Source: Pseudonocardia hierapolitana
Lineage (GTDB): Bacteria; Actinomycetota; Actinomycetes; Mycobacteriales; Pseudonocardiaceae
Reading direction: 5' to 3'
NCBI RefSeq assembly: GCF_007994075.1
Contig: NZ_VIWU01000001.1
Coordinates: 7,378,001-7,442,000, forward strand
Length of the DNA: 64,000 bases
Part shown: positions 26,339 through 35,545 of the stretch, piece by piece
Position numbering within the stretch: the stretch's first letter is position 1
Layout of the letters: the number at the start of each line of letters is the position of its first letter
Program-made: the position numbers and the translations under genes
Notes under the pieces: generated by a model
What the model was told of the DNA's origin: nothing
The model's input: only the letters and a program-made list of their open reading frames with translations
Database searches by the model: none

Positions 26339-27198
26339 GCCGGCCGCCGGGCGGTGCGCGCGTCGGTCACGAACCGGACGGCGTCGTCGATCACGCCCGC
26401 GTCGCGGAGCAGCCTGCGGTGACCGAGGCCCTCGGTGAGCATCAGCCGGGCGCCGGGCCAGGCCTCGGCGATCGCGCGGCCGTGCTCGGGCCCGACCTCC
26501 CGGTCCTGCGCGTCGTGCACCACGAGCGTGGGCGGCACGGGCGTCGAGCGGTGCAGCGAGGGGACGTGGAAGGTCTGCCACGGCAGTCCGACGCGCCGCA
26601 CGACGGCCCGCTCCAGTCCGGCCCGTACCCGCGGGCCGGCGCCGATCTGCTGCACGAACCGGTCGAGCACCCGGCGCGGGTCGGCCGTCGGCGCGAGCAG
26701 CACGAGTGCACCCGGCCGCAGCCCCGTGCGGATGGCGTGGGCCGCGACGGCGCCGCCCATCGAGTGGGCGATCACCGCATGTGGCCTGCCGTGCTCGGCG
26801 ACCACGGCGCGCAGGGCGTCGGCGAGTTCCGGGATCGTGGTCGAGCGCGGACCGTGGGCGCCTGCGGGCGAGGCGCCGTGGCCGGGGCCGTCGAAGGCGA
26901 TCACCCGGTGCCCGGCGGCGACGAGCGGCCCGACGAACGCACCCAGCTGCTCGGACCGCCCACCCCAGCCGTGCACGAGGTAGACGGGCTCGCCCGCGCC
27001 CCAGGTGACGGCGTGCAGGGCGCGTCCCTGCAGCTGCACCCCGGCGGCCGTGCCCGGCGGGAGTGCGGGCAACCGGTCCCGCGGAATCGGCGGCGGGATC
27101 GTGAACCAGGTCCGGGCCGCGAACCTCGCCGCGACGGCCGGGGCCCATCGCTCACCCCACGAAAAAAGACGAACGATCGTGCTATTTTTTGGCGACAC
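26335..27198 (-). CDS. Alpha/beta hydrolase in a TetR-controlled unit
   Basis: 287-residue hydrolase with oxyanion motif YLVHGWGGRSEQ, nucleophile elbow VIAHSMGGAVAAHA, acid in VVHDAQDREVG and a His in GLGHRRLL. The N terminus carries a basic amphipathic lead (GERWAPAVAARFAARTWFTI). The GTG at 27198 comes 28 bp after the TetR stop. The first 12 codons include a 15-bp sequence repeated in the tetR promoter, flanked by A6 and T6 runs, so the start of the gene doubles as a likely operator. Substrate unknown. Confidence 0.84.
   Translation of the reverse strand: MSPKNSTIVRLFSWGERWAPAVAARFAARTWFTIPPPIPRDRLPALPPGTAAGVQLQGRALHAVTWGAGEPVYLVHGWGGRSEQLGAFVGPLVAAGHRVIAFDGPGHGASPAGAHGPRSTTIPELADALRAVVAEHGRPHAVIAHSMGGAVAAHAIRTGLRPGALVLLAPTADPRRVLDRFVQQIGAGPRVRAGLERAVVRRVGLPWQTFHVPSLHRSTPVPPTLVVHDAQDREVGPEHGRAIAEAWPGARLMLTEGLGHRRLLRDAGVIDDAVRFVTDARTARRPA
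27162..27190. promoter_or_regulatory. Likely TetR operator, copy 2, inside the hydrolase start
   Basis: ACGAACGATCGTGCT (27169-27183), centred on the palindrome ACGATCGT, flanked by an A6 and a T6 run in a very GC-rich region. The same 15-mer in opposite orientation lies in front of tetR (27821-27835). Confidence 0.6.
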
Positions 27199-27226
27199 GG
27201 GGATGGTCCCTCCGGATCGGTGGTGG

Positions 27227-27808
27227 TCAGGCGGCGGCGGTGGCGAGGAGGAGGTCGAGCGCGCGCTTGGCGCGGTCGGCGGCGTTCGAGTCGCCGAGCA
27301 GGCGGCTCGCCATGTGGAAGGAGAGCATCACGCCCATCACGTCCTGGGCGAACTGGCGCGGGTCGGCGTCCGGGCGGAAGTGGCCCTCACCGATGCCGCT
27401 GGTGAAGACCGTGGCGAGGGTGTCGGACCAGTCCCGCTGCACGCGCACGAGGCTCTCGCGCACCGGTCCGGGCTGGTCGTCGAGCTCGAACGAGGCGGCG
27501 ACCAGCGGGCAGCCGCCCTCGACGGAGTCCCATTCGAGCCAGCGTTCGAACAGGTCCCGCACCCGGGGCTCGCCCCGCGGCGCCTTGAGCGCGGGCCGGA
27601 TGACGTCGTCGACGAACCGGTCCCTGCTGTGCTCGAGGACCTGCAGCTGCAGCGACTCCTTGGAGCCGAAGTGGGCGAAGAGGCCGCTCTTGCTCATGCC
27701 GGTCTGGGTGGCGAGCGAGCCGATCGTGAGCCCGGTCAGGCCGACGCGGCGCGCCAGCCGGCTCGCCTCGTCGAGGATGACCCAGCGGGTCGCCTCGCCC
27801 TTGCTCAT
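27227..27808 (-). CDS. TetR/AcrR-family regulator
   Basis: 193-residue TetR-type repressor. The HTH occupies residues 10-55 (ILDEASRLARRVGLTGLTIG, then TGMSKSGLFAHFGSKESLQL), followed by a C-terminal ligand-binding domain of the TetR_C type with GGCPLVAASFELDDQPGPV. Co-directional with the hydrolase and GNAT genes downstream. A 15-bp element shared by its own promoter and the hydrolase start suggests autoregulation and control of the unit. Confidence 0.9.
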   Translation of the reverse strand: MSKGEATRWVILDEASRLARRVGLTGLTIGSLATQTGMSKSGLFAHFGSKESLQLQVLEHSRDRFVDDVIRPALKAPRGEPRVRDLFERWLEWDSVEGGCPLVAASFELDDQPGPVRESLVRVQRDWSDTLATVFTSGIGEGHFRPDADPRQFAQDVMGVMLSFHMASRLLGDSNAADRAKRALDLLLATAAA

Positions 27809-27820
27809 GCACGCAGTTCT

Positions 27821-27835
27821 AGCACGATCGTTCGT
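27821..27835. promoter_or_regulatory. Likely TetR operator, copy 1, in the tetR promoter
   Basis: AGCACGATCGTTCGT, the exact reverse complement of the element at 27169-27183, placed 13 bases upstream of the tetR start codon. Confidence 0.6.
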
Positions 27836-27845
27836 TCTGGTCCAG

Positions 27846-27879
27846 GGGTCGGCGAGGCTCAGCTGAGCCTCGCCGACCC
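27846..27879. terminator. Perfect 34-bp palindrome after the DUF4394 gene
   Basis: Two 17-base arms (27846-27862 and 27863-27879) are exact reverse complements with no loop. It starts 12 bases beyond the stop codon of the minus-strand DUF4394 gene and lies 38 bp upstream of tetR, so it most likely ends DUF4394 transcription. Confidence 0.7.
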
Positions 27880-27890
27880 GGTGGTCCGTG

Positions 27891-28778
27891 CTACCGCAGT
27901 GCCACCGCGATGTCGGTGACGGTGCCGTCGAGGGTGCCGATCCGGGTGGCCGCGCCGGTGAGCAGGTCGACCGAGTGCAGCTCGTACCCGCTGCCGACCT
28001 TCAGCGTGGCGTAGCCGGTGTTGACGCCGTCCGGGTCGGTGTGGATGTCGAAGCCCCACCCGGCGTCGGGATCGACGCCGAGGCTGCCGGTCGGGGCGAG
28101 CGTGCCGCCGTTGGCCGGGGACTGCAGCGAGATCCGGCCGACCTTGGCGTCGAGCACGAACAGCGACGTCGCGGTCGTGTCCTCGGTGTCGTTGTTGGTG
28201 TAGGCAGCGGACACCACTCCGGTGGCCGGCACGGTGCCGGTGGCGGGTGCCTGGGCCGGGTTGGTGAGTTCGGTGTCCGCGACCGTATCGGGCAGCGGCG
28301 TCGTCGCGAACGGCTGGCGCAGGTTCTGCCCGGTGTCGCTGATGATCCGCAGCGCGTTCGCGGCGGGGTTGAAGTCGACGCCGAACACCTCGCCGTCCAG
28401 CGGCACCGACAGCTCGCCGACTCTGGTGGCGGTGCCGGTCTCGGTGAGCGAGTACAGCCCGCCCTCGTCCCCGACGCCGTAGAGCTTGCCGTCCTGGACG
28501 CGGTGGTCGATACCGATCAGCCGGGTGTCCCCGTCCAGGCCGGAGACCGTGGCCGGTTCTCCGGTGGCCGTGGGGTCGGCGGTGGTGAAGCGCACCAACG
28601 ATTTCCCGTCGACCAGGCCGACGACGTCCACGGCGGCGGCGGCGCCGGCGGCGGGTCTGGATGGGTCGCCGACGGGCGCGGCGGCCGCGGCGGGCGTGGT
28701 CGGGGTGTTGCCGGCACACGAGGCGGTCGCGACAAGGGCCGCGCCGGCGATCAGGGCGGTTTTCCACCATGTGTACAT
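27891..28778 (-). CDS. DUF4394 domain lipoprotein
   Basis: 295-residue exported protein. Signal peptide with lipobox-like ATASC (Cys around residue 22), an Ala/Pro linker, then a DUF4394 beta-propeller-like domain with repeated GxLYxL-type strands (DGDTRLIGIDHRVQDGKLYG, FGVDFNPAANALRIISDTGQ, GWGFDIHTDPDGVNTGYATL). DUF4394 proteins are secreted, of unknown function. ATG at 28778 follows GGAG by 6 bases; a TTG 12 bases upstream is possible. Confidence 0.82.
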   Translation of the reverse strand: MYTWWKTALIAGAALVATASCAGNTPTTPAAAAAPVGDPSRPAAGAAAAVDVVGLVDGKSLVRFTTADPTATGEPATVSGLDGDTRLIGIDHRVQDGKLYGVGDEGGLYSLTETGTATRVGELSVPLDGEVFGVDFNPAANALRIISDTGQNLRQPFATTPLPDTVADTELTNPAQAPATGTVPATGVVSAAYTNNDTEDTTATSLFVLDAKVGRISLQSPANGGTLAPTGSLGVDPDAGWGFDIHTDPDGVNTGYATLKVGSGYELHSVDLLTGAATRIGTLDGTVTDIAVALR

Positions 28779-28897
28779 GGAGATCTCCAAGTGTCGGGGA
28801 GCGGATCTCTCCGGTGGGTACGGAAGGGAGCTTTCATGCGTTCACGGAGCGGGGGAGCGCGCCGTCCAAGGGACGTTCCTGCGCGCCCGGCGGGAGA

Positions 28898-30451
28898 TCA
28901 GAGCGAACGGAGCGCGAGGTACACGTCCACCCGGTCGGGGAGCTCCGCGAGGTTGCGGCCCGTGAGCTCCTCCACTCGGCCGATGCGGTAGCGGACGGTG
29001 TTGACGTGCAGGTGCAGGCGCTGGGCGGCCCGGCTCCACGAACCGGAGCACTCGAGGAACGCCTCGAGGGTCTCGCGCAGGCCCGCGCCGTTGCGCGCGT
29101 CGTAGTCCAGCACGGGCTCCAGCACGCGGACCGCGAACGCGCGGCGCAGCTCGTCGGGCACGGCGGCGAGCAACGCCACGTGCGAGGTGACCTCGGAGCC
29201 GGTCACGACGTGCACCGGGCCGGGGCGACGAGCGGCGAGCTCGCGGGCGTGCCGGGCCTCCTGCAGCGCGCCGGAGAGGGCCTCGATCGGCGCGGGACGG
29301 CTCACGCCCACCGTGAGCCGGTCGGAGCCGAGCCCGGGCGCGAGCCGGCGCAGGGCGGTGCCGAGCACGGCGTCGGTGGGTGCGTCGGGCGGGCCAGCGG
29401 GCAACAGCGCCACCGCCATCTCGTCGTGCACGCCGACCGCAGGGGCTCCGACGTGCGTGGCGGCGTCGACGAGCACCGAACGGGCGGTCTGCACGCGGTC
29501 GGGTGTCCCGAAGCCGGCCACCGCGACGACCAGTGGCGCGTCCGGGTCGAGGCCCGCCTGCCGCAGCCGCACGGCCGCCTCCGGCCGGTGGGCCGAACCG
29601 GCCGCGATGAGCCCGATCGCGTCCTCGGCGATCTCGCGGGCGAGCCGCAGGCCCTCGCCGCGACGGGCCCGGTCGAGCGCGGTGATCGCCACCAGCTCGC
29701 CGACGATGTCGCCGACCTCCGCCTCCCAGCCGGTGCAGTCGCCGTCGGCGGCCACGAACCACGACGTGATCCGCTCCTCCGACGCGGGCCCCACCGGGAA
29801 CACCGATCGCCCGGGGCCCGGCACGGTGCCGGGGACGACCGCCGGGAGCCGGTCCGCGGTGAGGAACGCCGTGACGGCGGCGTCCAGGTCGTCGCCGGTG
29901 AGCGGCGCCGGACCCGCCACGACGGCGCGACCCGTGGCGGACAGCACCCGGATCGCCACCCCGGTGGACGCCGAGACCTCGGCGGCCAGCTCGTCGAGCC
30001 CGAGCCCGCCCGCGACCGCGGAGAGCAGTCGGCGCTGGCGGCCGAGGGTGAGCGCGAGCCGGTCGCCGCGCGCGGCCGTCAGCGCGCCGACCACCAGCTC
30101 GGTGACCGCCGCGAACGACACCTCCTCCGGCACGGCGATCAGCGGGAGGCCGTGGCGGCGGCAGGCCTCGACCAGGTCGTCGGGGATGCCGTGGAACACC
30201 GCCTCGCCCGCGGCGAGCGCCACCGCTCCGGCGCCGGCGACGGCGGCGACGAACCGCTCGCTGTCGGCGGGTCCACCCCGCCACACCAGCCCGCTGATCA
30301 CCAGCTCGCCGCCGGACAGGTAGCGGGCCGGGTTGATCAGGTCGGTGGTGTAGACCCACCGGACCGGCCGGTCGAGGGCGTCCGGGGCGCTGCCGGCGTG
30401 CAGCAGCCGCAACCCCAGTGCGGGGTGGGCCAGCAGGTCGCGCAGCTGCAT
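28898..30451 (-). CDS. PucR-family transcriptional regulator
   Basis: 517-residue regulator with the PucR N-terminal sensor domain (residues 8-125: VRWVYTTDLINPARYLSGGE, GLPLIAVPEEVSFAAVTELV), a central GGDEF-like CdaR region (about 280-400) and a C-terminal HTH_30 (about 455-513: CSGSWSRAAQRLHLHVNTVR, YRIGRVEELTGR). Bacillus PucR controls purine catabolism. Its divergent position, 94 bp from the xanthine dehydrogenase operon, makes it the likely regulator of the ureide cluster. Confidence 0.92.
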   Translation of the reverse strand: MQLRDLLAHPALGLRLLHAGSAPDALDRPVRWVYTTDLINPARYLSGGELVISGLVWRGGPADSERFVAAVAGAGAVALAAGEAVFHGIPDDLVEACRRHGLPLIAVPEEVSFAAVTELVVGALTAARGDRLALTLGRQRRLLSAVAGGLGLDELAAEVSASTGVAIRVLSATGRAVVAGPAPLTGDDLDAAVTAFLTADRLPAVVPGTVPGPGRSVFPVGPASEERITSWFVAADGDCTGWEAEVGDIVGELVAITALDRARRGEGLRLAREIAEDAIGLIAAGSAHRPEAAVRLRQAGLDPDAPLVVAVAGFGTPDRVQTARSVLVDAATHVGAPAVGVHDEMAVALLPAGPPDAPTDAVLGTALRRLAPGLGSDRLTVGVSRPAPIEALSGALQEARHARELAARRPGPVHVVTGSEVTSHVALLAAVPDELRRAFAVRVLEPVLDYDARNGAGLRETLEAFLECSGSWSRAAQRLHLHVNTVRYRIGRVEELTGRNLAELPDRVDVYLALRSL

Positions 30452-30545
30452 TGGAGGAACCTACAACCCGTTCGGGGTCCCGGCTCGGGCGATTCGTCAC
30501 CGCGGCGACTTCTGCGCGTCGCAGCGGAGCGCTGTACTTCACGGC

Positions 30546-31418
30546 ATGGACTTCCTCGCGCCGACGACGTGGGCCGACGCCCTCGCGGCGAAGGCCGAGC
30601 AGCCGGACGCCGTGCCGGTGGCCGGCGGCACCGACGTGATGGTCGAGATCAACTTCGACCACCGCCGCCCGCCTGCCCTGCTCGACCTGACCCGCGTGCC
30701 CGAGCTGCAGGAATGGGGCGTCGAGGAGGACGGGCGGGTGCGCCTGGGCTCCGGCGTCACCTACACCCGCGTCATCGACGAGCTGGGCGACCGGCTGCCC
30801 GGGCTCGCGATCGCCGCGCGGACCGTCGGTTCGCCGCAGATCCGCAACCGCGGCACGGTGGGCGGCAACCTGGGTGCGGCCTCCCCGGCCGGGGACAGCC
30901 ACCCGCCGCTGCTCGCGGCCGACGCCGAGATCGAGGTCGCGTCCGTGCGCGGAGTCCGGCGCATACCGGCCGCGGAGTTCTACACGGGCGTCAAGCGCAA
31001 CGCCCTCGCCCCGGACGAGCTGATCGCCGCCGTGCTCATCCCGCCGGCCGCCGGACCGCAGCAGTTCTGCAAGATCGGCACCCGGAACGCGATGGTGATC
31101 GCGGTGTCGGCGTTCGGGCTGGCCCTGCACCCGCAGCGGCAGGCCGTCGGCACGGGCATCGGGTCGGCGGCACCCACTCCACGCCGGGCCCTCGCCGCGG
31201 AGGATTTCCTGGCCGGCGAGCTGGCCGCCGCCGGCCTGTGGGAGTCCCGCGGCGCGCTGCCCGAGGGACTCGCCGTGGAGTTCGGGCGGAAGGTCCGCGA
31301 CGCCGCCGCCCCCATCGACGACGTGCGCGGCACCGCCGCGTACCGGCTCCATTCCTTGTCGGTCATGGCGCGCCGCGCCGCCACCTGGGCATGGGACGAC
31401 TACCGGAGGGCCGCCTGA
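30546..31418 (+). CDS. Xanthine dehydrogenase FAD-binding subunit
   Basis: 290-residue FAD subunit of a molybdenum hydroxylase. FAD motifs VPVAGGTDVMVEI and RNRGTVGGNLGAASPAGDSHP are clear, and KRNALAPDELIAAVLIP follows. With the [2Fe-2S] and molybdopterin subunits encoded downstream it forms the heterotrimeric xanthine dehydrogenase that oxidises hypoxanthine/xanthine to urate. First gene of a ten-gene plus-strand operon running to 41797. Confidence 0.93.
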   Translation: MDFLAPTTWADALAAKAEQPDAVPVAGGTDVMVEINFDHRRPPALLDLTRVPELQEWGVEEDGRVRLGSGVTYTRVIDELGDRLPGLAIAARTVGSPQIRNRGTVGGNLGAASPAGDSHPPLLAADAEIEVASVRGVRRIPAAEFYTGVKRNALAPDELIAAVLIPPAAGPQQFCKIGTRNAMVIAVSAFGLALHPQRQAVGTGIGSAAPTPRRALAAEDFLAGELAAAGLWESRGALPEGLAVEFGRKVRDAAAPIDDVRGTAAYRLHSLSVMARRAATWAWDDYRRAA

Positions 31419-31419
31419 C

Positions 31420-31884
31420 ATGAAGATCGAACTGACGATCAACGGTGAGCGGCGCGAGGCCGACGACGTGTGGGAGGGCGAGAGCCTGCTCTACGCACTG
31501 CGCGAGCGGCTCGGCCTGCCCGGCTCGAAGAACGCGTGCGAGCAGGGCGAGTGCGGCTCCTGCACGGTCTACCTCGACGGCACGCCGGTCTGCTCGTGCC
31601 TCGTGGCGGCGGGGCAGGCCAACGGTCGTGAGGTCACCACCGTCGAAGGGCTCGGGTCCGGTGAGGACCTGCATCCGGTGCAGCAGGCGTTCCTGGAGCG
31701 CGGGGCCGTGCAGTGCGGCTTCTGCACCCCGGGCCTGATCGTCTCCACGCACGACCTGCTGCAGCGCAACCCGCGCCCGTCCGACCCGGAGATCCGGGAG
31801 GCCCTGGCCGGGAACCTGTGTCGGTGCACGGGCTACGAGAAGATCATGGATGCCGTCCGGACCGCGGCGGAGGCGGCGCAGTGA
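31420..31884 (+). CDS. Xanthine dehydrogenase [2Fe-2S] subunit
   Basis: 154-residue iron-sulfur subunit. The plant-type cluster ligands are in NACEQGECGSCTVYLDG and VCSCL; the second cluster in QCGFCTPGLIVS and GNLCRCTGYEKI. All eight cysteines are present. Starts 2 bases after the FAD subunit and overlaps the deaminase gene by GTGA. Confidence 0.96.
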   Translation: MKIELTINGERREADDVWEGESLLYALRERLGLPGSKNACEQGECGSCTVYLDGTPVCSCLVAAGQANGREVTTVEGLGSGEDLHPVQQAFLERGAVQCGFCTPGLIVSTHDLLQRNPRPSDPEIREALAGNLCRCTGYEKIMDAVRTAAEAAQ

Positions 31885-33215
31885 TCATCGAAGGGGCGCA
31901 CGTCGTCACCGTCTCCGGTGAGGAGTTCCCGGACGGGTACGTGGTCGTCGAGGACAACCGGATCACCGCGGTGGGCGCGGGACCGGCGCCGGAGCGCTCG
32001 GGCCGGGTCGTCGACGGTCGCGGTTGCCTGCTCACGCCGGGGTTCGTGAACACCCACAACCACCTCTACCAGTGGGTGACGCGCGGCCTCGCCGTCGACG
32101 CCACGCTCTTCGAGTGGCTCACCACGCTCTACCCGGTGTGGGCCGGCATCGACGAGCGCGCGGTGCACGTCGGAGCGAGCGGGGCGCTCGCCCAGCTCGC
32201 GCGCACCGGCTGCACGACCAGCACCGACCACCATTACGTCTTCCCGCGCGAGGGCGGCGACCTGCTCGGCGCCGAGATCACCGCGGCCAGGGAGGTGGGC
32301 CTGCGCTTCCACCCGACCCGCGGCTCGATGGACCTCGGGCAGCGCGACGGCGGACTCCCGCCCGACCACGTCGTCGAGGACCGCGATGCGATCCTCGCCG
32401 CCTCCGAGGCGGCGATCGACCGCTGGCACGACCCGTCGCCCGGCTCGATGCTGCGGATCGGCCTCGCGCCCTGCTCGCCGTTCTCCGTGACCGGCGAGCT
32501 CATGCGCGAGGCCGCAGAGCTCGCCCGGCGCCGTGGTGTGCGGCTGCACACCCACCTCGCCGAGACCCTCGACGAGGAGGAGTTCTGCCGCGAGCGGTTC
32601 GGCTGCACCCCGCTCGAGTACGTGGAGAGCCTGGGCTGGACCGGCGAGGACGTCTGGTTCGCCCACGCGATCCACCTGGACGACGCGGCCGTCAAGAAGA
32701 TCGGCGACACCGGCACCGGCGTCGCGCACTGCCCGTCCTCCAACGCCCGGCTCGGCGCAGGCATCGCCCGCACCAGGGACCTGCGCGACGCAGGCGCCCG
32801 CATCGGCCTCGGCGTGGACGGGGCGGCGAGCAACGAGGCCGGGAGCCTCCTGGAGGAGGTCCGGCACGCCGTGCTCTTCGCCCGTGCCGTCGGCGGCCCC
32901 ACCGCGCTGTCCGTGCGGGACGGCCTCGAACTGGCCACGCTCGGCGGCGCCGCGGTGCTCGGGCGCACCGACGAGCTGGGCTCCATCGAGGTGGGCAAGC
33001 TCGCCGACCTCGCGCTCTGGCGGATCGACGGGCCCGCGCACGCCGACGTCGCCGACCCGGTTGCCGCGCTCGTGCTGGGCGCCCCGCCACCCCTGGAACT
33101 GCTGCTCGTGGACGGGCGCCCGGTCGTCGAGCGCGACCGGGTACTCACCGTCGACGCCGACGCGCTCGCCCGCGAGGCCGAGGCCGTCCACCGCGAACTG
33201 CTGGAGAAGGCATGA
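31881..33215 (+). CDS. 8-oxoguanine/guanine deaminase-like amidohydrolase
   Basis: 444-residue amidohydrolase of the AtzA/TrzN-8-oxoguanine deaminase group. Zinc site: VNTHNHLYQWVTRGLAV, HTHLAETLDEEEF, HAIHLDD, and Asp in GLGVDGAASNEAGS; HCPSSNARLGAG is the usual substrate loop. Encoded inside the xanthine dehydrogenase operon, between its small and large subunit genes, so its likely role is to deaminate guanine or 8-oxoguanine and feed xanthine or urate. GTG start overlapping the previous stop (GTGA); ATGA overlap with the next gene. Confidence 0.88.
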   Translation: MIIEGAHVVTVSGEEFPDGYVVVEDNRITAVGAGPAPERSGRVVDGRGCLLTPGFVNTHNHLYQWVTRGLAVDATLFEWLTTLYPVWAGIDERAVHVGASGALAQLARTGCTTSTDHHYVFPREGGDLLGAEITAAREVGLRFHPTRGSMDLGQRDGGLPPDHVVEDRDAILAASEAAIDRWHDPSPGSMLRIGLAPCSPFSVTGELMREAAELARRRGVRLHTHLAETLDEEEFCRERFGCTPLEYVESLGWTGEDVWFAHAIHLDDAAVKKIGDTGTGVAHCPSSNARLGAGIARTRDLRDAGARIGLGVDGAASNEAGSLLEEVRHAVLFARAVGGPTALSVRDGLELATLGGAAVLGRTDELGSIEVGKLADLALWRIDGPAHADVADPVAALVLGAPPPLELLLVDGRPVVERDRVLTVDADALAREAEAVHRELLEKA

Positions 33216-35542
33216 CCAGTACCGAGACATCTGCTCCGGGGACATCGGCCACGGGAATCCGCACGTCGGGCCGCATCGGGGACAGCCCGCTGCGCCCGGA
33301 CGGCACGCTGAAGGTCACCGGCGAGTTCGCGTACGCCAGCGACCTGTGGCACGACGACATGGTCTGGGGCGTCACCCTGCGCAGCCCGCACCCGCACGCC
33401 CGGATCGTGTCGATCGACATCGGCGAGGCACTGGCCGTGCCCGGCGTGTCGGCCGTGCTCACGGCGGGCGACGTGCCCGGCGAGAACTCCGTGGGATTGG
33501 AGCACCAGGACACGCCGGTGCTCGCCGGGGACGTGGTCCGCTACCAGGGCGAGCCGGTGGCGCTCGTCGCCGCCGACCACCCCGAGACCGCCCGGCGGGC
33601 GGCGAAGAAGATCGTGGTGACGTACGAGGAGCTGCCCGCCGTCACCGACCCGCGCAAGGCCCTCGACCCGGACGCTCCGCAGGTGCAGCCCGGCGGGAAC
33701 CTGGTGCGGCACCTCAAGCTCCGGCGCGGGGAGGAGAACCCGAGCGCGCCGGTCGTCGTCGCGCTCGACTTCGAGGTCGGCATGCAGGACCAGGCCTTCC
33801 TCGGGCCCGAGTCCGGGCTCGCCGTGCCGGCCGAGGACGGCGGCCTCGACCTCTACGTCGCCACCCAGTGGCTGCACGTCGACCAGCGCCAGGTCTGCCG
33901 CGCGCTCGGGATGGGGCCCGAGAAGGTGCGCCTGCACCTCGCCGGGGTGGGCGGGGCGTTCGGCGGGCGCGAGGACTTGTCGATGCACGTCCACGCCTGC
34001 CTGCTCGCCCTGCACACCGGCAAGCCGGTGAAGATGAGCTACTCCCGTGAGGAGTCGTTCTTCGGGCACGTGCACCGCCACCCCGCGTGGCTGCACTACG
34101 AGTTCGGTGCCGAGCGCGACGGCACGCTCGTCTACGCGAAGGCCGATCTGCTCTTCGACGGTGGCGCGTACGCCTCGTCGACGCCCGCGGTCGTGGGCAA
34201 CGGCGGCACGCTCGGGCTGGGCCCGTACCGGATCCCGAACGTGCGCGTCGACGCCCGCGGCGTCTACACCAACAACCCGCCGTGCGGCGCGATGCGGGGC
34301 TTCGGCTGCGTGCAGGCCGCGTTCGCGCACGAGGCGCTGATGGACGAGCTCGCCGACACCGTCGGCGTCGACCGGGTGGAGATCCGCGCCCGCAACGGCA
34401 TGTGCGAGGGCGATGTCAACATCACCGGCCAGCTCATCGACTCCGCCGCGCCCGTGGCCGAGCTGATCCGCAAGGTCCGCGACCTGCCCCTGCCGCCCGA
34501 ACCGGGATCCGAGCGCGACCTGCGGGACCTGCCGGGCGGGGTCTCCAACACGACGCACGGCGAGGGCGTCGTGCGGGGTGTCGGCTACGCCGTGACCTAC
34601 AAGAACGTCGGGTTCTCCGAAGGCTTCGACGACTACTCGACGGCCAGGGTGCGGCTGCAGATGATCGGCGGCGAGCCGGTGGCCACCGTGCAGACGGCGG
34701 CGGCCGAGGTCGGCCAGGGGCTGATCACCGTCGAGCAGCAGATCGTGCGCACCGAGCTGGGCATTGACCGGGTCGTCGTGGCGCCCAAGGACACCACCGT
34801 CGGATCCGGCGGCTCCACCTCGGCGTCCCGCCAGACCTACGTCACCGGCGGTGCGGTCAAGGCCGCCTGCGAGAAGGTGCGGGCCTCCGTGCTGGAACGG
34901 GCGGGCGAGCAGCTCGACCGGCCCAGCTTCGGCCGGTCCCGGCTCCGGCTCGACGGGGACAAGATCGTGTCGGAGGAGGGTGAGGTGCTCACCGACCTCG
35001 CAGCGGTCCTCGGTGACGACGCCGTGGAGGAGACCGTCGAGTGGCGCCACCGGCCCACGGAGGCGATCGACCCGGAGACCGGGCAGGGCACCGCGCACGT
35101 CCAGTACGCGTTCTCCGCACACCGGGCGGTCGTGGACGTCGACGTGGAGCTCGGCCTGGTCAAGGTCGTCGCGCTGGACACCGCGCAGGACGTCGGCAAG
35201 GCGATCAACCCGGACGCCGTGATCGGGCAGATCCAGGGCGGAAGCGCACAGGGCATGGGCCTCGCGCTGATGGAGGAGGTCGTGGTCGCGGACGGGATCG
35301 TCAAGAACCCCTCGTTCACCGACTACCTGATCCCGACGATCCTCGACATGCCGCCGATGAAGATCGAGGTTCTCGAGTACGCCGACCCGCACGCCCCTTA
35401 CGGTGTGCGTGGGGTCGGCGAACCGCCGACGATCTCCAGCGGCCCCGCCGTCGCGGCCGCGATCCGGGAGGCGACGGGGCGCGCGCTGCGCCGCGTCCCG
35501 ATCCGGCCGGAACACATCGTCGAATCCGCAGCGGGGGTCTGA
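33212..35542 (+). CDS. Xanthine dehydrogenase molybdopterin-binding subunit
   Basis: 776-residue large subunit. Molybdopterin and active-site motifs: GVGGAFGGREDLSM, PCGAMRGFGCVQAAFA (substrate-binding Arg region), VGSGGSTSASRQTYVTGGAV and GVRGVGEPPTI, the last containing the catalytic Glu. The N-terminal domain (residues 20-150, GDSPLRPDGTLKVTGEFAYA) is the hammerhead domain. Completes the heterotrimer with the FAD and FeS subunits. Overlaps the deaminase gene by ATGA. Confidence 0.94.
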   Translation: MTSTETSAPGTSATGIRTSGRIGDSPLRPDGTLKVTGEFAYASDLWHDDMVWGVTLRSPHPHARIVSIDIGEALAVPGVSAVLTAGDVPGENSVGLEHQDTPVLAGDVVRYQGEPVALVAADHPETARRAAKKIVVTYEELPAVTDPRKALDPDAPQVQPGGNLVRHLKLRRGEENPSAPVVVALDFEVGMQDQAFLGPESGLAVPAEDGGLDLYVATQWLHVDQRQVCRALGMGPEKVRLHLAGVGGAFGGREDLSMHVHACLLALHTGKPVKMSYSREESFFGHVHRHPAWLHYEFGAERDGTLVYAKADLLFDGGAYASSTPAVVGNGGTLGLGPYRIPNVRVDARGVYTNNPPCGAMRGFGCVQAAFAHEALMDELADTVGVDRVEIRARNGMCEGDVNITGQLIDSAAPVAELIRKVRDLPLPPEPGSERDLRDLPGGVSNTTHGEGVVRGVGYAVTYKNVGFSEGFDDYSTARVRLQMIGGEPVATVQTAAAEVGQGLITVEQQIVRTELGIDRVVVAPKDTTVGSGGSTSASRQTYVTGGAVKAACEKVRASVLERAGEQLDRPSFGRSRLRLDGDKIVSEEGEVLTDLAAVLGDDAVEETVEWRHRPTEAIDPETGQGTAHVQYAFSAHRAVVDVDVELGLVKVVALDTAQDVGKAINPDAVIGQIQGGSAQGMGLALMEEVVVADGIVKNPSFTDYLIPTILDMPPMKIEVLEYADPHAPYGVRGVGEPPTISSGPAVAAAIREATGRALRRVPIRPEHIVESAAGV

Positions 35543-35545
35543 ACA

